Of a stretch of 64,000 nt of DNA, positions 25,101-40,100 are shown in pieces (position 1 is the first letter of the stretch; each line of letters starts with the position of its first letter). Location of the stretch: assembly GCA_013339895.1 (NCBI GenBank), contig JABACO010000003.1:2652812-2716811 (forward strand), written 5' to 3'. The notes beneath the pieces are model-generated. The model ran no database searches, was not told where the DNA came from, and saw only the letters and a list, made by a program, of their open reading frames with translations. A program made the position numbers and the translations under genes. The DNA is from Ephydatia muelleri. Lineage: Eukaryota > Porifera > Demospongiae > Spongillida > Spongillidae.

Positions 25101-28100
25101 GTTGCTATGCAGCACACTGGCATGTGCCCAATGTATCACACACTGAGTGGTTGGTAACAACAGCCTCAGTGTACTGACCTTGCAGTTTTCACAGCAACCA
25201 AAAGATTGTCATTTGATGGTATAGTGGTCTTGGATAGGATGTTCTGGTGAGATGACTTGGATGAGTGGCTTAGTTATTGATCGGCCTAATGGAAATGATC
25301 AGAATTAGATTTTACACCTGGGATGCAACCTCTCAGTAGTTAGTCTGGCCCTTTAGGTTGTTACCTTTTGCACTGGCATGAATTGCTAACACATCTGTAG
25401 AGGCGCAGTTTAGTGATATGTTCCCCACTATACACCTTTACCTTGCATAGAATGCTCACACTGGACCGGAACAACAGAAGTCCTGTGATGCTTTTTATTC
25501 TTCACAGCACATATCGCTCTGTCCAATGCCAGCTTGCAACACATAATCATGCTTTCTGGATGTACATGCATGTGTGGGTCATCACAACTAGTGTCTTCAA
25601 AGGCTGTCTGTCTCAGTGTCAAAGCATTTTTGAATTGGTTTGCACTGATACATAATAAATTTGTTTCAGTCTTTGCCAAACATTACCCCCACACCATGAA
25701 ATGTTGCTGCACTTGTTTCACGTGATATTCAATTCTTATGTATACAACAATGCATGTATGTATATTAAAACAAGCATTTCCATTCATAACAAATACCGAT
25801 GGACGCGGGTTTACAGAAAATTCATTAGTCTTCAGGTACGTGTCAACTTGCTGTACATGAGATGACAAGTTTACACTCAGGACAACTTCCAGAGGGCCGT
25901 TGTAAGAACGTTTCTAAACACCCCTCCCTTACATCTTCTAAACACTCTGCGCACGATACGTGTGTTTAATGTAGAGCATGCGTGACAATTGTTTAATACA
26001 TGCAAGACGCTATTTAATGTACTATATACACATATTGATAAGTACCAACAGCGTTGGAACATTCAACAGCCTTAGTAAGGTCTGTATCGTATTTTTATTT
26101 TTTAGTACTGTAATGTTCAATTTATAAACCTAGTTTCCAGCCGCAAACAGCCGTGGGCTGCGTATGTGTCATTGTTGTACTGTATTGTCTATATAGTCTT
26201 ATTACTGCATTACTGCATTTGGCAACGAGGGTTCCTCAAGAATGGCACACATGGCTTTCGGTCACATACAGGAGTTTGACACCAACGTCGAAGATATTTC
26301 CTCATATTTGGAACGGGTGGGGTGCAAACAAGCGTCGGGTAGCGGTATTCCTTTCTTCGATTGGTGGTAAAAATTACGCGCTGTTGCATGACTTGCTGCC
26401 GCAGCAGCCAAAGGTTTAATTGCTTGACGAACTGATGAGTACATTAAGACATTTCGAACCCAAGCCAGTTGTAGTATGGAGCATTTTCACTTTCATCGTA
26501 GGAACAGGGTGCGGATGAAAGTGTGGCAGAGTATGTTGCTGAATTAAAAAAGCTTGCTACCCATTGCCGTTTTGGCGGTTATCTGGAGGAAACGCTTATA
26601 GGGTTGGTTGGTGTGCGGAACATGCTAAGATAGGACGCAAAGGGGGCTACTGGTAGAGAATGGATGACATTTGCGTGAGCATTATAAATTGCTCAAAGTA
26701 GGGAAGGCTGCTCTAATGAATGCCAGCGACTGAAAGAGCCTAGTCTGACGATAAAGAAGGTTACTACGAGCACAGAAACAAGTGTGTCATCAAAATTTAT
26801 ACGTTGTGGAAGCAGTAAGCATCTTGCTGATAAATGTCCTTTTAGGCAAGCTACTCAAGACAGCTGCCAGCTTAGCCAATCACTCATGTAATTAAAGTTT
26901 ATGACACAGCTGTGCTTTTATAGCCGATATTAAACAAAAATGACACTCTAGAAGCGGCATGCCTGCACAAAAACAGCATGAAAGACACGCAAGCTGCATA
27001 CTATTGTGAGGATGTAAACTTGCCAAGTGCATTGATTAATGTTGTTTTTTAGCAAAGGGAGCAAAAACATTGTTTTTAATCGAACCAGAGTGCTTGTCCT
27101 TTTTCTCCTGCATACTACAGACGTTGCCGGGAGGGATATATGCACATTTTATACGTGTTCAGAAGCTTTCCTACCTTGCATTGCGCATCTATTTATACTA
27201 GGTGAACATGTGTCATAACAGGTAATCACAGACAGCTCTCACCTTGTTCTGCATGTTGACCTGTGCACCCTTAGCCAATAGCATCTTCATACATATCAAC
27301 TGCCCCCTCCATGAAGCCCAGATAAGTGCAGTCATTCCCAACTGTAATGTTAAGCGCATATCATCACGACGGGGAGTACCACCAATGGCAAATACAGTGC
27401 ACTGACACGCTACCAATTGCTCTACATAGTAAACTAGGGGGAAATGTTCCTGGTAAGGACATGTGTACCGTATTAACTCGAATACAAGCCGTGATTTGTA
27501 TTAACCATACGCGCGCGATGATTTCGACATCGCCACAAAACGTGGGATCTCTCTGCAACGTTAAATAGAGATGTAAAACCCTCTACAAGGTACGTTCTTC
27601 GATAAGAGTACCCATCATACGTTCGTTGACTGTGCAAGATAGTTTATAACGTCTAGTCGGCAACACCAACTTTCACACGTGCATGTGATTGGCGATTCAC
27701 AGGAAAAAAACGCGTCGAATCACTTTATGATTTTCAAATGATTTGTCGCTTACATTATGTTTACAGTCTGTAACATAATGTAAACATTCTCTAACAGAAT
27801 GTAAGTGACGAATCATTTGAAAATCATAAAGTGATTCGACGCGCGTTTTTTCCTGTGATTCCAGTGAAGTGAACACGTTAAGGGACAGAAGTATACGCTA
27901 ACTCAATGTGGCTTACAAGTTGTCAAATTTGTGTGCGTAGTCTAACTGGAACATATCTTGCTCAAAACCAGCAGTTTTTCACGCCACTATGGGCGCGAAT
28001 TCGCGGATAAAATTGCAACTAAACGCCCAGTACGGTCCAGTTCGCGGTACAAACAGCTATAATGCATTCATTTCACTTAGACATCATGAAGCCACGGCCG

Positions 28101-31100
28101 TTGATTTTGTGCTTTGAGATACGCCTGGCTAAACAATTCTACAAGACCGATATGGATAATGCTAATCTCTTTCCCCTCTCTCTCATTTATAGTCAACATT
28201 GACATCAGTTACTAAAGGGATCCTATGTTCACAACTCGACTCGAGTAGAGGCTCGAGCCTGTGCTAGGGGTGTTATGAAACTTCTGATCAATTATTTCAA
28301 GTTTGAGTATTAAGAATATTATGCTGATCTCGTCTGGTAGGGCCTGGACCCTACTAGGCCCTACCGTAGCTACACCACTGGCTGCAAAGGGTTTTACATT
28401 TCTATTTAGCGTTGCAGAGAAATCTCATGTTTTGTGGCATTGTCGCAATCATCGCGTTGGTACGGTTTCTACAAACCGCAGTTTGTATTTGAGTTTAATA
28501 AGGAGCGCTTATGCACATACCATATGAGAAGTTAGCATAGGTCTACACTCTTTTTCATTTGCCACATTTCATAATAGCCAATCTGTGGGCAGACATCACT
28601 CCTCACATCAGCCAGAAAATAATGCACCCACATTCCCAAAGTGGCAACACTAATAAGCGGCAAAGACATCACTGGGAGGAACGTACAGTGCTCCCCCATA
28701 CCCTGTGATGTCATACATCTCTAATACCATCCCACCCCTCCCCCTATAACAAACTCCATATACCATTAATATACTGTTCACAAATAGTAGGACAATATAC
28801 AAAGACATACAGTACAAACACACAACACAGTTCAAAAACAGAACAACCGAAACACAGTTAACTAAGGCAGTGACACATCCCCATCACACAACAAGTTTTC
28901 AAGAGGGAAGGGCACTAGGCATGTGTGTCTTGTGCACAATGGAGAGTTGTAAACAAAAATTGGCTCCCCTCACGTCTATGCCAATTCTTAAATCGTCATT
29001 AAAATTGTGTAATTTCCTTATGCCCTACAATCTGCAGGTGCAGATTCATAATGCGACATTTTTGAATCCTGCACATCTATAAATGAATTACATGATGGAA
29101 AGTATACTTTAGGCGAAGTACACAATATTTACAAAGCTACACAAAAAAAATGCTAATAACCATAATCATGGCTAAATCCTCTTTTTAAATAGGTGTACGT
29201 ACTCAAGTGGTCATTCCTTACGCGCATGTACCCAAACAAGGCTACATTTTAAACAGGGCTTTGATTGCATATAAAATGTGACCTTGGGAATTCCCTAGCT
29301 GTTCGGTTGCCCCCTCCCCCCCCCCCCCCCCCCCACACATTCTGATTCATTATAAACTCCATTCTCCTCCCCCTTCCTTCCCCCACTCCTCCTTTAATCT
29401 ATGCAATACACCTGTAGCTGTAATAAACCTGTAGCTGACTCCATTTACATGCTGCATTGCTGTATAATGTCACCACTCACAATGTCCTGAATGTTAACCT
29501 CTGCATCCCTAGCCAATAGCTCATTAACACACTCCACATGCCCTGCTGCTGAAGCCTTCATCAGTGCGCTCCATCCGTCCTGTAATGATAAGTGGATATT
29601 GTTTTAGTGGGCAATATTTAGGGTGCGTATTGGTATATTTTGTACCTAGCTAGCTGGTGATAGTTTGGTGTACTGACACTCTGTTATCAATTGTGCTGCT
29701 ACCATACTACATTTGGCAACAAGGGTGGGATGGTGCTCCTTTGGAAAATACAGAAGTTCGAATCAAGAAGTGAACTAATGTTGCCCTACATCGAGCCGGT
29801 GCAGCTATTTTATGGGAGATAATGAAATAGTGGAAGAACGATAAAGGTTTACAGTTGAAATGAACACACATTATCAAAACCTATTGAAGCACTCAGACAA
29901 CTTTTTTCAACTAGTGGACTACCCCAGCAGTTAGTGCCAGATCATGAATGGTTACAAGTCACCTCAGAGGAGTTCACAAATTCATGACCAATAATGATAT
30001 TAAACATATATGCTGTGCTCCATATCATCTGCTTCCAACATGTATCTGAACAATTTTTACAAACATTTAAGAAGTCTATACTGGCATCACGAGGTGGCTG
30101 ATTGTGTTTTTAATGTCTGTGCAATATCTATGCCTCAGCGACAATATGTGGATCTTTTCTGGAATGGTATAGGAACAAAGCAATGGCCAATCTCAATGTA
30201 GAATTGCACTCTCACCTCCTCTTTATCACGTATTCAAGATAAAGGAACGTTCACTGTTGATTGTACTCAAACAACCACTTGGTGAGCAATCTCGTCCATG
30301 GGAAGCTGTTACAGACCTGCAATACGCACAATTTTACTATCTGTAAGTTAGCATTGCACTGAGCAGGGATGGTGGTTACTAAGCATACATGTAGCACTGA
30401 CCAAGGAGACAGATAATTTGACATCCTGGTTGCTGGCCTCATAACACTGAGAAGGCATAACTTCATTGTTAAGCAGCAGCTCACATTCTTAGCACAAAAG
30501 AAAGCATCAAAAGAGATAACAAAAAACCCAAATGATATGCTGAGGAGCTGCATGTACTGATTCGTGAAAGACTTGTGTTATGAGTGAAAATTGAGGGAAC
30601 AAAGTTCATGCAGTCGTGCATGCTATCCTCTAGCTGGCACAAAGAATCAGTTGACAGATCGTAAGACCCTGTTTCATCGAAGAGATTCCTAACCATGAGA
30701 TGTGCAAGTACAATCTGAAGCAGTGGTGGCTTGCCATTGTCTTAAAGACCTTTCCTGATAAAGAGGTCTTTGAGAGTTCAATTTCTACATCTCCATCCTT
30801 CCGCTTGCTTACCCTTCTAAAAAAGATGAACTAATTGTCAGTAGGGCAAATGTACCTATTGATGAAGGGCAACCCTGTCCCACCAACTGGAGAGTCAATC
30901 ACCTCACAAATATGGCCACAGCTGTCCGAACCAAGCCTTGCAATGCTGAACTGCTGTTTGCTAATTGCATTTCACAGCTTGATGTATCATGTTACATAAG
31001 TCCTACATGAACTAGCCTTAACTATATTCATGTAGATAACTTCAAGAATATGATGCACGTGTTATATGTTACTTGCTGATATCTCTGCAGCATAATAAAA

Positions 31101-34100
31101 TGCCCACCCAAAATAAATATTTCAAAGTTTTTTTAAATAGGGAGTGGAGATATCTCTATTTTTGAATCGATGATCATACTTTCAGTTAAGGTTCAAAGTG
31201 AAAACAAAATTACCGGTAATCATTTCTTGATACACTATTGAATAAACGTTTCAGTTTCATTAATGTAGAAATTTACCAATATGAGATATTTTTATATCAC
31301 TAGATATCACTAGGAATACAAAATTTATAGCTTCATGGTTGCTACTCCGTTGTCATGATATTTGAACCTATTTGCGAAAAACCGTTCACATTACTTAAGA
31401 ATGCTTAGTCCTAGGCGGGATATGAGCATACACAGCTCAAGTGTATGGATAGTGTATGGATTGGTGAGATTTGCAACCTTCCATGATGATCCTGGCATGC
31501 ATGAGAGGCGCTCACATGTACATGTAACCGGCCAGTGAAATCCAGGCGCAATTTTTAATTTGAACCAGAGCGAAAAAATCACGATATATTCATGCAAAAA
31601 TTGATGCTATCCAGATAGTTTTAATTGAATCACACACCTACATCCCCTAGCACATGCACCAACTCTGCAGCGAACCTCCAGGCTGCACACCACGTTTCGT
31701 GTGCTGAGACCTCCTCCGCAACGCCTCCATCCGGCTCGTCTAGGGAGATCGGCATCATCGGCTCGATAGATGCTCGGGAGGTAGACATCTTGGAACTCAC
31801 CAAACCCTGCGCAGCCAGTTTTCTAACGTAGTAGTTGACATGCTGCCTCTCGACTAGCCAGTGCTGCGCAGCTAATCCGGGTGACTCAAATCGTCCTTCA
31901 AGGTACTCGTAGGCTGCCTTCAAAGCAGCGTCTCCAGGCGAATATTTAGGTGTCAGGTAAGACACGATGGCTCCCCCACCCCGTGGACTCCCTTAGCCCC
32001 CTCTCCGCCGTTACCCTCCATGACGCCGCGTTTTTCGGCTAGGAAGACTAATTTAACAATTAAATTAAAACTTTTTGGGCGCCAATCCTTTGTTTTACGC
32101 GCACGTGTTTCCCATGTGGCCAAATACTTATAGTCATGGGATCCGTTAATCTATTACCTACATACAGAAAAAAAGTCCGATAGCGAAATCCCGTTCCTAT
32201 CTCGAGATATGATCTCGTTTTTTCGGAAGCGGTTCAAATTAACTCCGCGGTTCAAATATCATTACGACGGAGAACTAACGAATTCATAATTTGGATGTTT
32301 GGAATGACCCATCATTATACCATGCACATCCAAGGTACAGTAATTATAATAGACGTTGCGTACCATGTTGCTATCGATTATCATTCCAAACCTCCAATAC
32401 CCCAAACACATCATTCTCACTGTGCCCTCTAAACAAAGGTGCACATGTCATATTACAGGTAATCTTAAACTGCACTCACTTTGTTCTGCGTGTTGATTGG
32501 TACACCACCATCCAATAGCAAAGACACATACTCCACAGTCCCTGTCTCAGAAGCTTTAATCAGTTTGGTCCCTCCCCACTGTAACCATGAGTTCAGATCA
32601 TCATAGAGTGCCACCAATGTCAATACAGTACAATAAAACACTACTAGTGATACCACACACAGTTTAACAACACATTACCAAAGTACGGTAACACAAACAT
32701 TAGAGGCAAATCACCAACGAGAGGAACATACAGTGCTCCCTCATACAGGTTGTCATGCACCTCTAAAACACACCCACTCCCTCTACAACAACTCTGTTCC
32801 TCCATCGCTATGCTGTAAAGATGTTAGGACAGAATACAAGGAAACTCACACCCCACACAGTTCAACAACTACACACAATCAACAAGACCTCATTGATGTG
32901 CTGTGCCTCATCCCCCAGACCACCATACAGCTATATTTTGTACCTATCCATGGCCATGGACTCTACACAAAAGGGTGGAGCTCAAACGAGAAGTTGTCTT
33001 CTTTGAAAATGAATAATAATGAATGTGGGAAGGGCGCCTACTAAACAGCTACGTGTATGAGGTATTCGCAAGCCATCCTATCAGGGTCTGGGGTCACTTT
33101 ATCAATTAACATGCCAAAAATGTTTTTAAATAACAATGTTCCTTACAATGGCATGTAAAAAAATGAATCTTGCAGCATTATCTCTGAAAGTAGGGTGTTA
33201 AGCTAATGGAACTGGAACTTGTATTTTTTAATGCAGAAAACATTTGCCTACAAGTTTAGTTGACATTTAATTCAATGTAGACAAAACCTGCATTTAGTAA
33301 ACAATTTGTGTTCAGAATCAGCTAGGTTTTCCGTTTGCAACTCCTAGTCGGAACACAGATAAGGCCTCAAAATTTATACGCATTTGCAACTCAATGCCCC
33401 CTACAACATTTAATAATAACCAGCAGCTCTTAAGACATGCAGGTTGCTGAGATCAGGTCAGATTTTTTGCAAATCTGAGGTCCTTTTGCTTCAGAATAGT
33501 TGGGATGATTTACTTTGACTTAACTAAGTTTTGAAAAATTCAACTAAACCTGTATCGAGGTGCGTAAAGTATTGATATGATGTATAAACTCACGAATCGA
33601 TGGACAAAAATCTTAAACAGGCAGCCATTTTGTCCACATTTAGGATATGTAGGTAAAACACTGCAATTGGCAAATCTCAATGGATTGTGAAAAGACAGGT
33701 GGTGAGTCCGGTACGTGTTTCTCAGGAAGTGGGTTCTTTTCAAAAACCAATCTAGTGTAGCAGATCCAGGTGTTGCTCCAAATGCAAGCAGAAAGCGTGA
33801 TAATACAGGGGCGGCGGAACAGGTACCTCAGCCCGCACCAATGTTAAACGCACACAAAAAAATCCACCCATCGTTTTCAATTTGTACCGCATGATCGGAT
33901 TGTCTCCGGCTGTGTGGTCTTATTCAATCATTTTAGCGCTGCCACCATTACATGTAACCATATTCACTCCTTTAAAATTTACTAGGACATTTTCGAACAA
34001 GTTCCAACTATGCTTTAGGTACTGTTTTCCTAAACGAAAGTTTGGAAAACATAGCGAAGAACGCTCATTTCGAGCAGAGTTAGTTGCACTACAACAAAGC

Positions 34101-37100
34101 ATGTGATGCAGCCTTTTGTTAAATTTGCATGCAAGCAAAAAATCTTTCTGTTTTACCAAATGAAATCAAACCTTTATCACAAAAAGTTTCACCAATTGGA
34201 GAGATGCACAGGTTGGCCTCTAAAGGGGTCATGGGGTTGAAACAGACAGCAATGCTCAACTTATGGGCTATTGATACTCCTGGCTTAAGTGACTGGATGA
34301 AGGAATAACCCAATAAATACACATCCCATGACATCCAGAATGAAGGATTACAGATAATGACTACTTGCTATTTTAAGAGATATCAGCAATAGCATCTCTT
34401 GCAGTGGTTTTTGGCTGATGAATGCACCGATCTTTCCAACAAAGAGCAGTTTGTGGTGTGCATTAGATAGGTGGATGAATTATTGCAAGGTCGTGGCAAT
34501 GTGATTGGGGTATACAATATTCATGCCAAGACACTCACAGATGCATTGGAAGATGTGCTCTTACGGGCAAGATTAAAAATCCTCGTTTATGCATCTTTAA
34601 TCTCTTCATTTCACAAGTGATCATGACACTTAGTGATGTCTTACAGCTCAGTCTGTGTGTCAATTAACGCAACTATATTTACGCCTACTCAATTAAAGTT
34701 ACGAAAGCATGTGTTTCTGGCAAATTATGTTTTCGCTCAGTGCACTGCGGGACCAATGCTAAACATTGTCAACGTCTGCCGCCACTGTATGATGGCTTTG
34801 TTGGCTGATGCGAATAAGCCCAATTACCTACAAGTATGACGTCAAAAACAATGGCGAAGGATTCTATTACTAAGCAACTACAGAGAAAGAAGTCGGCTGG
34901 TAATGAATTATTCGCTGAATCGGGATGCATCATGCATGCCTCAAATCGTGCCGCATTTGATGAAGCGGCAATGGGCTTACTAATGTTATTTGTTGAGTGG
35001 AATACAAGTTATGAAATGCAGAAGGCTTGATTGAATGTTGTGATGGGACCTGCTATACTAGGATGGGGCTCAACAATACCTGTACGTGATGCTGCACAAA
35101 GGCATGCATGACTACAGCTAGATGTGTTTATCACTGGATGTCTTCGTACTTAATGCACGTGCAAGGGGGCATAACTGACGATGACATCGAGGACAATCCA
35201 TGTATTCTCTTGCTTGTAAGAGTTTTTACCTCATTGATTAAACATTGTTCATGTACCTTGTAATTTGTGTATTCGTTACTCAAGTAGTCATAACTGTTGG
35301 TGACGTTGCAAACGAAGTTGCAAGTTGTAACACGTTATCAAACTACAAAACGGCTGCCTGTTGTAAGATTTTTCCTTTTGATCTGCAACATGAAATCAAT
35401 TCTTTGAGTTTATAAAATATTATAAATTATGCCAATACTTAGGGACCTAGATACAGGTCTAGTAAGTTTCAAACCTTCAGTCAAATTAAATCTTCCAAAT
35501 TATTTCGAAGCAAAAAGGTCCTCAGATGTGCAACAAATCTCTCAGCATCCAGCATGACTTAAGAGCTGGTTATTATTAAATGTTGTAGGGGTCATTGAGT
35601 TGCAAATGCATATCATTTTGAGGTCTTATCTGTGTTCCAACTATGAGTTGCAAAGGAAAAACCTGATTCTGACCACAGATTGCTTACTAACTGCAGGCTT
35701 TGTCTACATTGAATTAAAGGTCAATCAATGTTATAGGCAAATGTTTACTGCATTAGAAAATACAAGTTCCATTAGGTCAACACACTGTTTTAGAGAGTTA
35801 ATGTTGAAGAAATATTCATTTTTTACATAACATTGTAAGAAATACTATTGGCTTTTCAGGTACACCCTTGTAACGAATGACAACTTGAATTACATGTACA
35901 TGTATCAATAAGATGGTGAGTTTTAGCTTGCATTGTATATTTTGATGCAACTAGTGTCAATTTTGTGTGCATCACCCCAAGTATGCTTTCCTAACCCGCA
36001 GCAGAGATACAATAACATCAATGTGCATGCACCAAACAAGATTCTTGCTCACATGTCATCTGTCATTCACTACTGGGGACTCTGGGTTCATGCATTGCAT
36101 ATAATGACACCACTCACCTCATGGTGAATATTGACCTGTGCACCCTTATGCAATAGTACCTTCACACACTCCATGTGCCCACTGTCATAAGCCATCATCA
36201 GTGCTGTATATCCATCCTGTATTATACATTGTGGATTACCGCATTTGTCAAGTACAGTACGGCAACATGCTACCCTCATTACAGAGTTAAAGAGAGTACA
36301 CGAGGACAAATACATAAAATAAATAACAAATGTTTGCTCTAATTATACCCAAATGCATGTATCATGAAATGGGAACCAATATAAGATACATGCTTGTAAA
36401 ACCAGACGCTATTCTATGATTAATTACACTTTTTGCAACCTAGCGGACAAGTTCCAGCCCAACATTCAAGAGGAAAGCAAAATAAGACAGAAATCTCGAC
36501 CTTGTCATGCATAGACTGGTACATTTCTTTGAAGGCTATTGAGTTGGGCATGAATGGATTCTGCCCCCTGATCCCCATAGAGACCAAACCAGTACCTGTA
36601 AGTTCTACCCATGGGTCAGTGAGATCTTTTAGCAAGTGCTTTTTAAATTGTATGGGTACATTTGAGTGGGATGCTTATAAGTGTTTTGATGTGGCATGTT
36701 TGTGGGTGAGCTACAGAATGGCTCTGGGTAGATATCAGGGGAATCAGTCCTAATGGTGATGCTAATAGATTCTGACTGTCTGATACTGTGCCCTTGATTT
36801 TTGGTGTCAACAGGCTCCCACATCCTGCAGTGATATACGACCAACTTTTTCATTGTGAATGTTTTTCGTTGTTTCATGGATTTTTGTTCATACGATGTCG
36901 CACAAAGGACATACAGTACCAGTGAATTTCTGAAAGTCTCGTTCCCAGACCTTGAACTAGCTACCACTAGCATTGCTGCTTATTGTCACAGGAACACCCC
37001 CTTGTCCTATGTCGCCTTGGCCACAATCTCTTTCACGTCCTCGTCCTCTGATACAATCTCCTCATACCTGGATCATGGTTGGAGCTCTGAAACAGAAATG

Positions 37101-40100
37101 TAAATATTTGCTCACACGATTGCCATGTGATTGCCAAAATGGCATTATCAGTGCCTGCAATGGCTTCACTAGTGGTCAATGGGGTAAGTTGCATTTGTAA
37201 CTATACTTTCATAATAAATGTATAATCCTGTCCAAGCTGTTGATAGATGAAGCCACATGCATCAATTGAGGATATCTGCAAGGTACTGGATTTTTATGAT
37301 TGGTTAAATGCTTTGTTTAGATAAGTTGGTTGATTCAGGCTTTTGCTTGTTATTGCATGGCATCTGTATTTAAACGGCACTATGTGTATCAGCATAAGGT
37401 TAAATGAGTTTAAGCATATATGCTCTGCAGATCTATACATTATTTTGTTCTCAGTATGATACCTTACCCTGGCTAGAATGTCACTAGCTGCTATTTTAAT
37501 TGTATTAAAAGTACTAACAACATGTAGAAATTCACCTACTACTTTTCTACCCATGCTCATGCCTTATTAGCAATGCAACTGCACTATTGACTAATGTCCC
37601 TAAATAGCTGCATGTGAAGTACATAACAATGGGTGAGTCTTGCAAAAGGCATCCTAACAACACACTATTCCTAAGAATAGCCTTTTTGAGACCATCTTTA
37701 TACTCCCTTAACATGCTATGCTTTGATTTACATGGGAGTAGCTACAGCTGACATGAGTAAAGGATATGAAACATGCAATTATAAGCAGTCACACAGATGT
37801 CTTGATCACGTAATTAGGTCCTAACTCTAAAAACTGGAGCCTAATGTATATATGTATGCCTACATACTTAGGGTACTTTCAATGCAAGCACAGAGATATA
37901 CATTTGTGTACCTGCAGTACATATAAAACCAATGCATGTGCCATAGCAAGTCATCACGCTCGCTTGCAATACGGGGAAGCCAAGCGTACCATGCATGGAA
38001 CACCAACAAGACCCTCAAATGAGTACTGCCATTATAGTCACCCAAACCGTAGCTAGCTCATGACATACCTAGGATCAGGACTCTTCTGTTATCATTGCCT
38101 TTGAGCTGACCATTACTTTCAGGCACTGCTTTGTAGCATGCTCTTGCTCACTCAAACATGGCGTTATAATTTGTGAGGTATTTCGCTTGTCCATTGGCAC
38201 TGTTCTTTCTTGATGTGAAGGCATTTTGAAAAACGAAAAGTGTCAAAACAACAACAATCAAAGCATCTGATATTAGCATATTTACTCATCATTGATTACA
38301 TCACTGTTATGCATAGCATAGTTCTTATATGGTAATTGCCAGCACAATCACAAATATATAATGCCTGAAACTATTTGATCATGGAAGTGATTATGCGAAC
38401 TGATCCTAAAGCTATTGGTTTCATTGATTTTTATTCTTTACAAGTGTTCATATCCTGACATATGTGTGGTCAAGATTAGTTAAAGGAGAAGAGAGTGCGG
38501 ATGGGAATATGGTGCACAAATTCCACTGCTTTATTTCTACACACATTCATTGCCTTTTAAAGCAACACACCTTCCCTAGCTACAGTGTATACTGACAGCT
38601 TCATGTGCAGATCTGGTACAAACGCTCTGTGCTAACCACTAATGGGTCTTGTAAAAGGCATCATTTAAATGACCTAGCAATGTGCTATACTTAAGAATAG
38701 CCATTTCGAGGTCACCATTTAACTATATTCCCTTAATACGATATCTTTTGGTTCCTACAGAGAGTCGTTGCAGTGGAATAATGCAATGTTATTATAATAT
38801 AATGCATTTGCATGCCATATGCCTGTACGTGAAGCTATAAACATATTTTTACCTATGATGATATTGAATTAAGTGACATACATAACAAGGATTGACAAGA
38901 GACACTTATGTTAGGGAGTGATGATTTTGGAATTATGCTTCATGTGTGTGCATGGATCCAAAATGATGCTTTTGGCTCTAGAACGTAAATATCTATCTTT
39001 GAATTTACCCCGTTCTATTAGGAAATTTCAGTCTTTAAATTGTACTTTCAATTCTGCAATCTAATCCTGCCGCCGGAGCCGCGATAAAATGGTTTACAAA
39101 TCGAGTTCAATTATTAAATATAACTATTTACATCATCACAGCCCTCAGACTCCCCTGAAAGCCTAAGTAGTCTAATACAGACCTCTTTCCTAGGTAAACC
39201 CTCAGGGCCTCACCAAATTCTATTGCTGCATCGTCTCTACTGTTTCTATTTTCATGGTTACGTGGATCTTAAACAATGCATCTACCCTAAGCAATGTAGT
39301 ACTGTCAAATTTCAGAGTCGCCTTCATTGGCTTTCTACTCTTTTCACGATGGTTTCAAATGAGTGGCAGTAAATTGTACACTTCCTTGGCAACATCCTTG
39401 ACAGCACTTGTGGTGCTCATATTATGCTTCCCCCAAGTGTAAGGTTAAGTCTCATCCTCCGTATTACACACTTTTGAGTTGGGAACTGTTGAAGGGTGGG
39501 GTGGCGGGGGCTGGAAATGTGCACACGGATTGACGCAGTTGACATTTACATCGTGTGATTCCTCCAAGCCAAGCAGCTTCCTGCTCCTTTTTAGCCCACT
39601 AACCCCCTCTTTGCCCCCCCCCCCCCCCCCCCAGCAACCTCTTGTGACATGTTTCAGCCCTGTAATAGTCGTTGTTGCGTAGCTACTGTATGCCAGTAGA
39701 GGTTTCGATTTTTTTTTATATATTGACGCCGGGCGTTGGTACAGACTATGACGACGGTGTCGGCAGCATGGACAGGAATTAACAAATATATAGGTGGGAA
39801 AATGCCGTATTCAGAACTAGATGATAGCGGTCGATATACAATATATAGCACGGCTGAATTGTTTTATTCCACCGCTAGCGCTGATACTTTTATAGCCGCA
39901 AGGTGGGGGGGGGGGGGGGGGGGGGGGGAAGGTATAATTTGCATATCAAATTGAAATTAACTTTGAAATCTCCAAATTAGCTGGGCTAAATTCTAATATA
40001 GATATACGTTCTAAAGCCTAAATGCATCATTTGGACCCACGCACACATGCTTTAAGGGTGCAGCATTATTCCAAAATGATCACTTTATAGCCCCTACAGT

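Larger units (their letters stand above)
33142..35839. mobile_element. 2.7-kb element with ~400-bp inverted repeats
   Basis: Arms 33,142-33,560 and 35,442-35,839 align as inverted copies over ~400 bp (landmarks CTTACAATG, GGAACTTGTATTTT, TTTGCAACTCAATG and their complements). The interior contains a nested hAT relic (33,806-34,787). A 64-codon ORF at 34,836-35,030 (SITKQLQRKKSAGNELFAES) may be a leftover of the outer element's own gene. Family unknown. Confidence 0.8.

Noticed and set aside
34836..35030. Independent small gene
   Set aside because: It lies between the inverted repeats of the 33-36-kb element, so it is more likely part of that element; kept only as a note.
36420..36973. Overlapping ORFs on both strands
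   Set aside because: They fall in an intron segment duplicated at 44.6 and 47.6 kb where frames are not conserved between copies.
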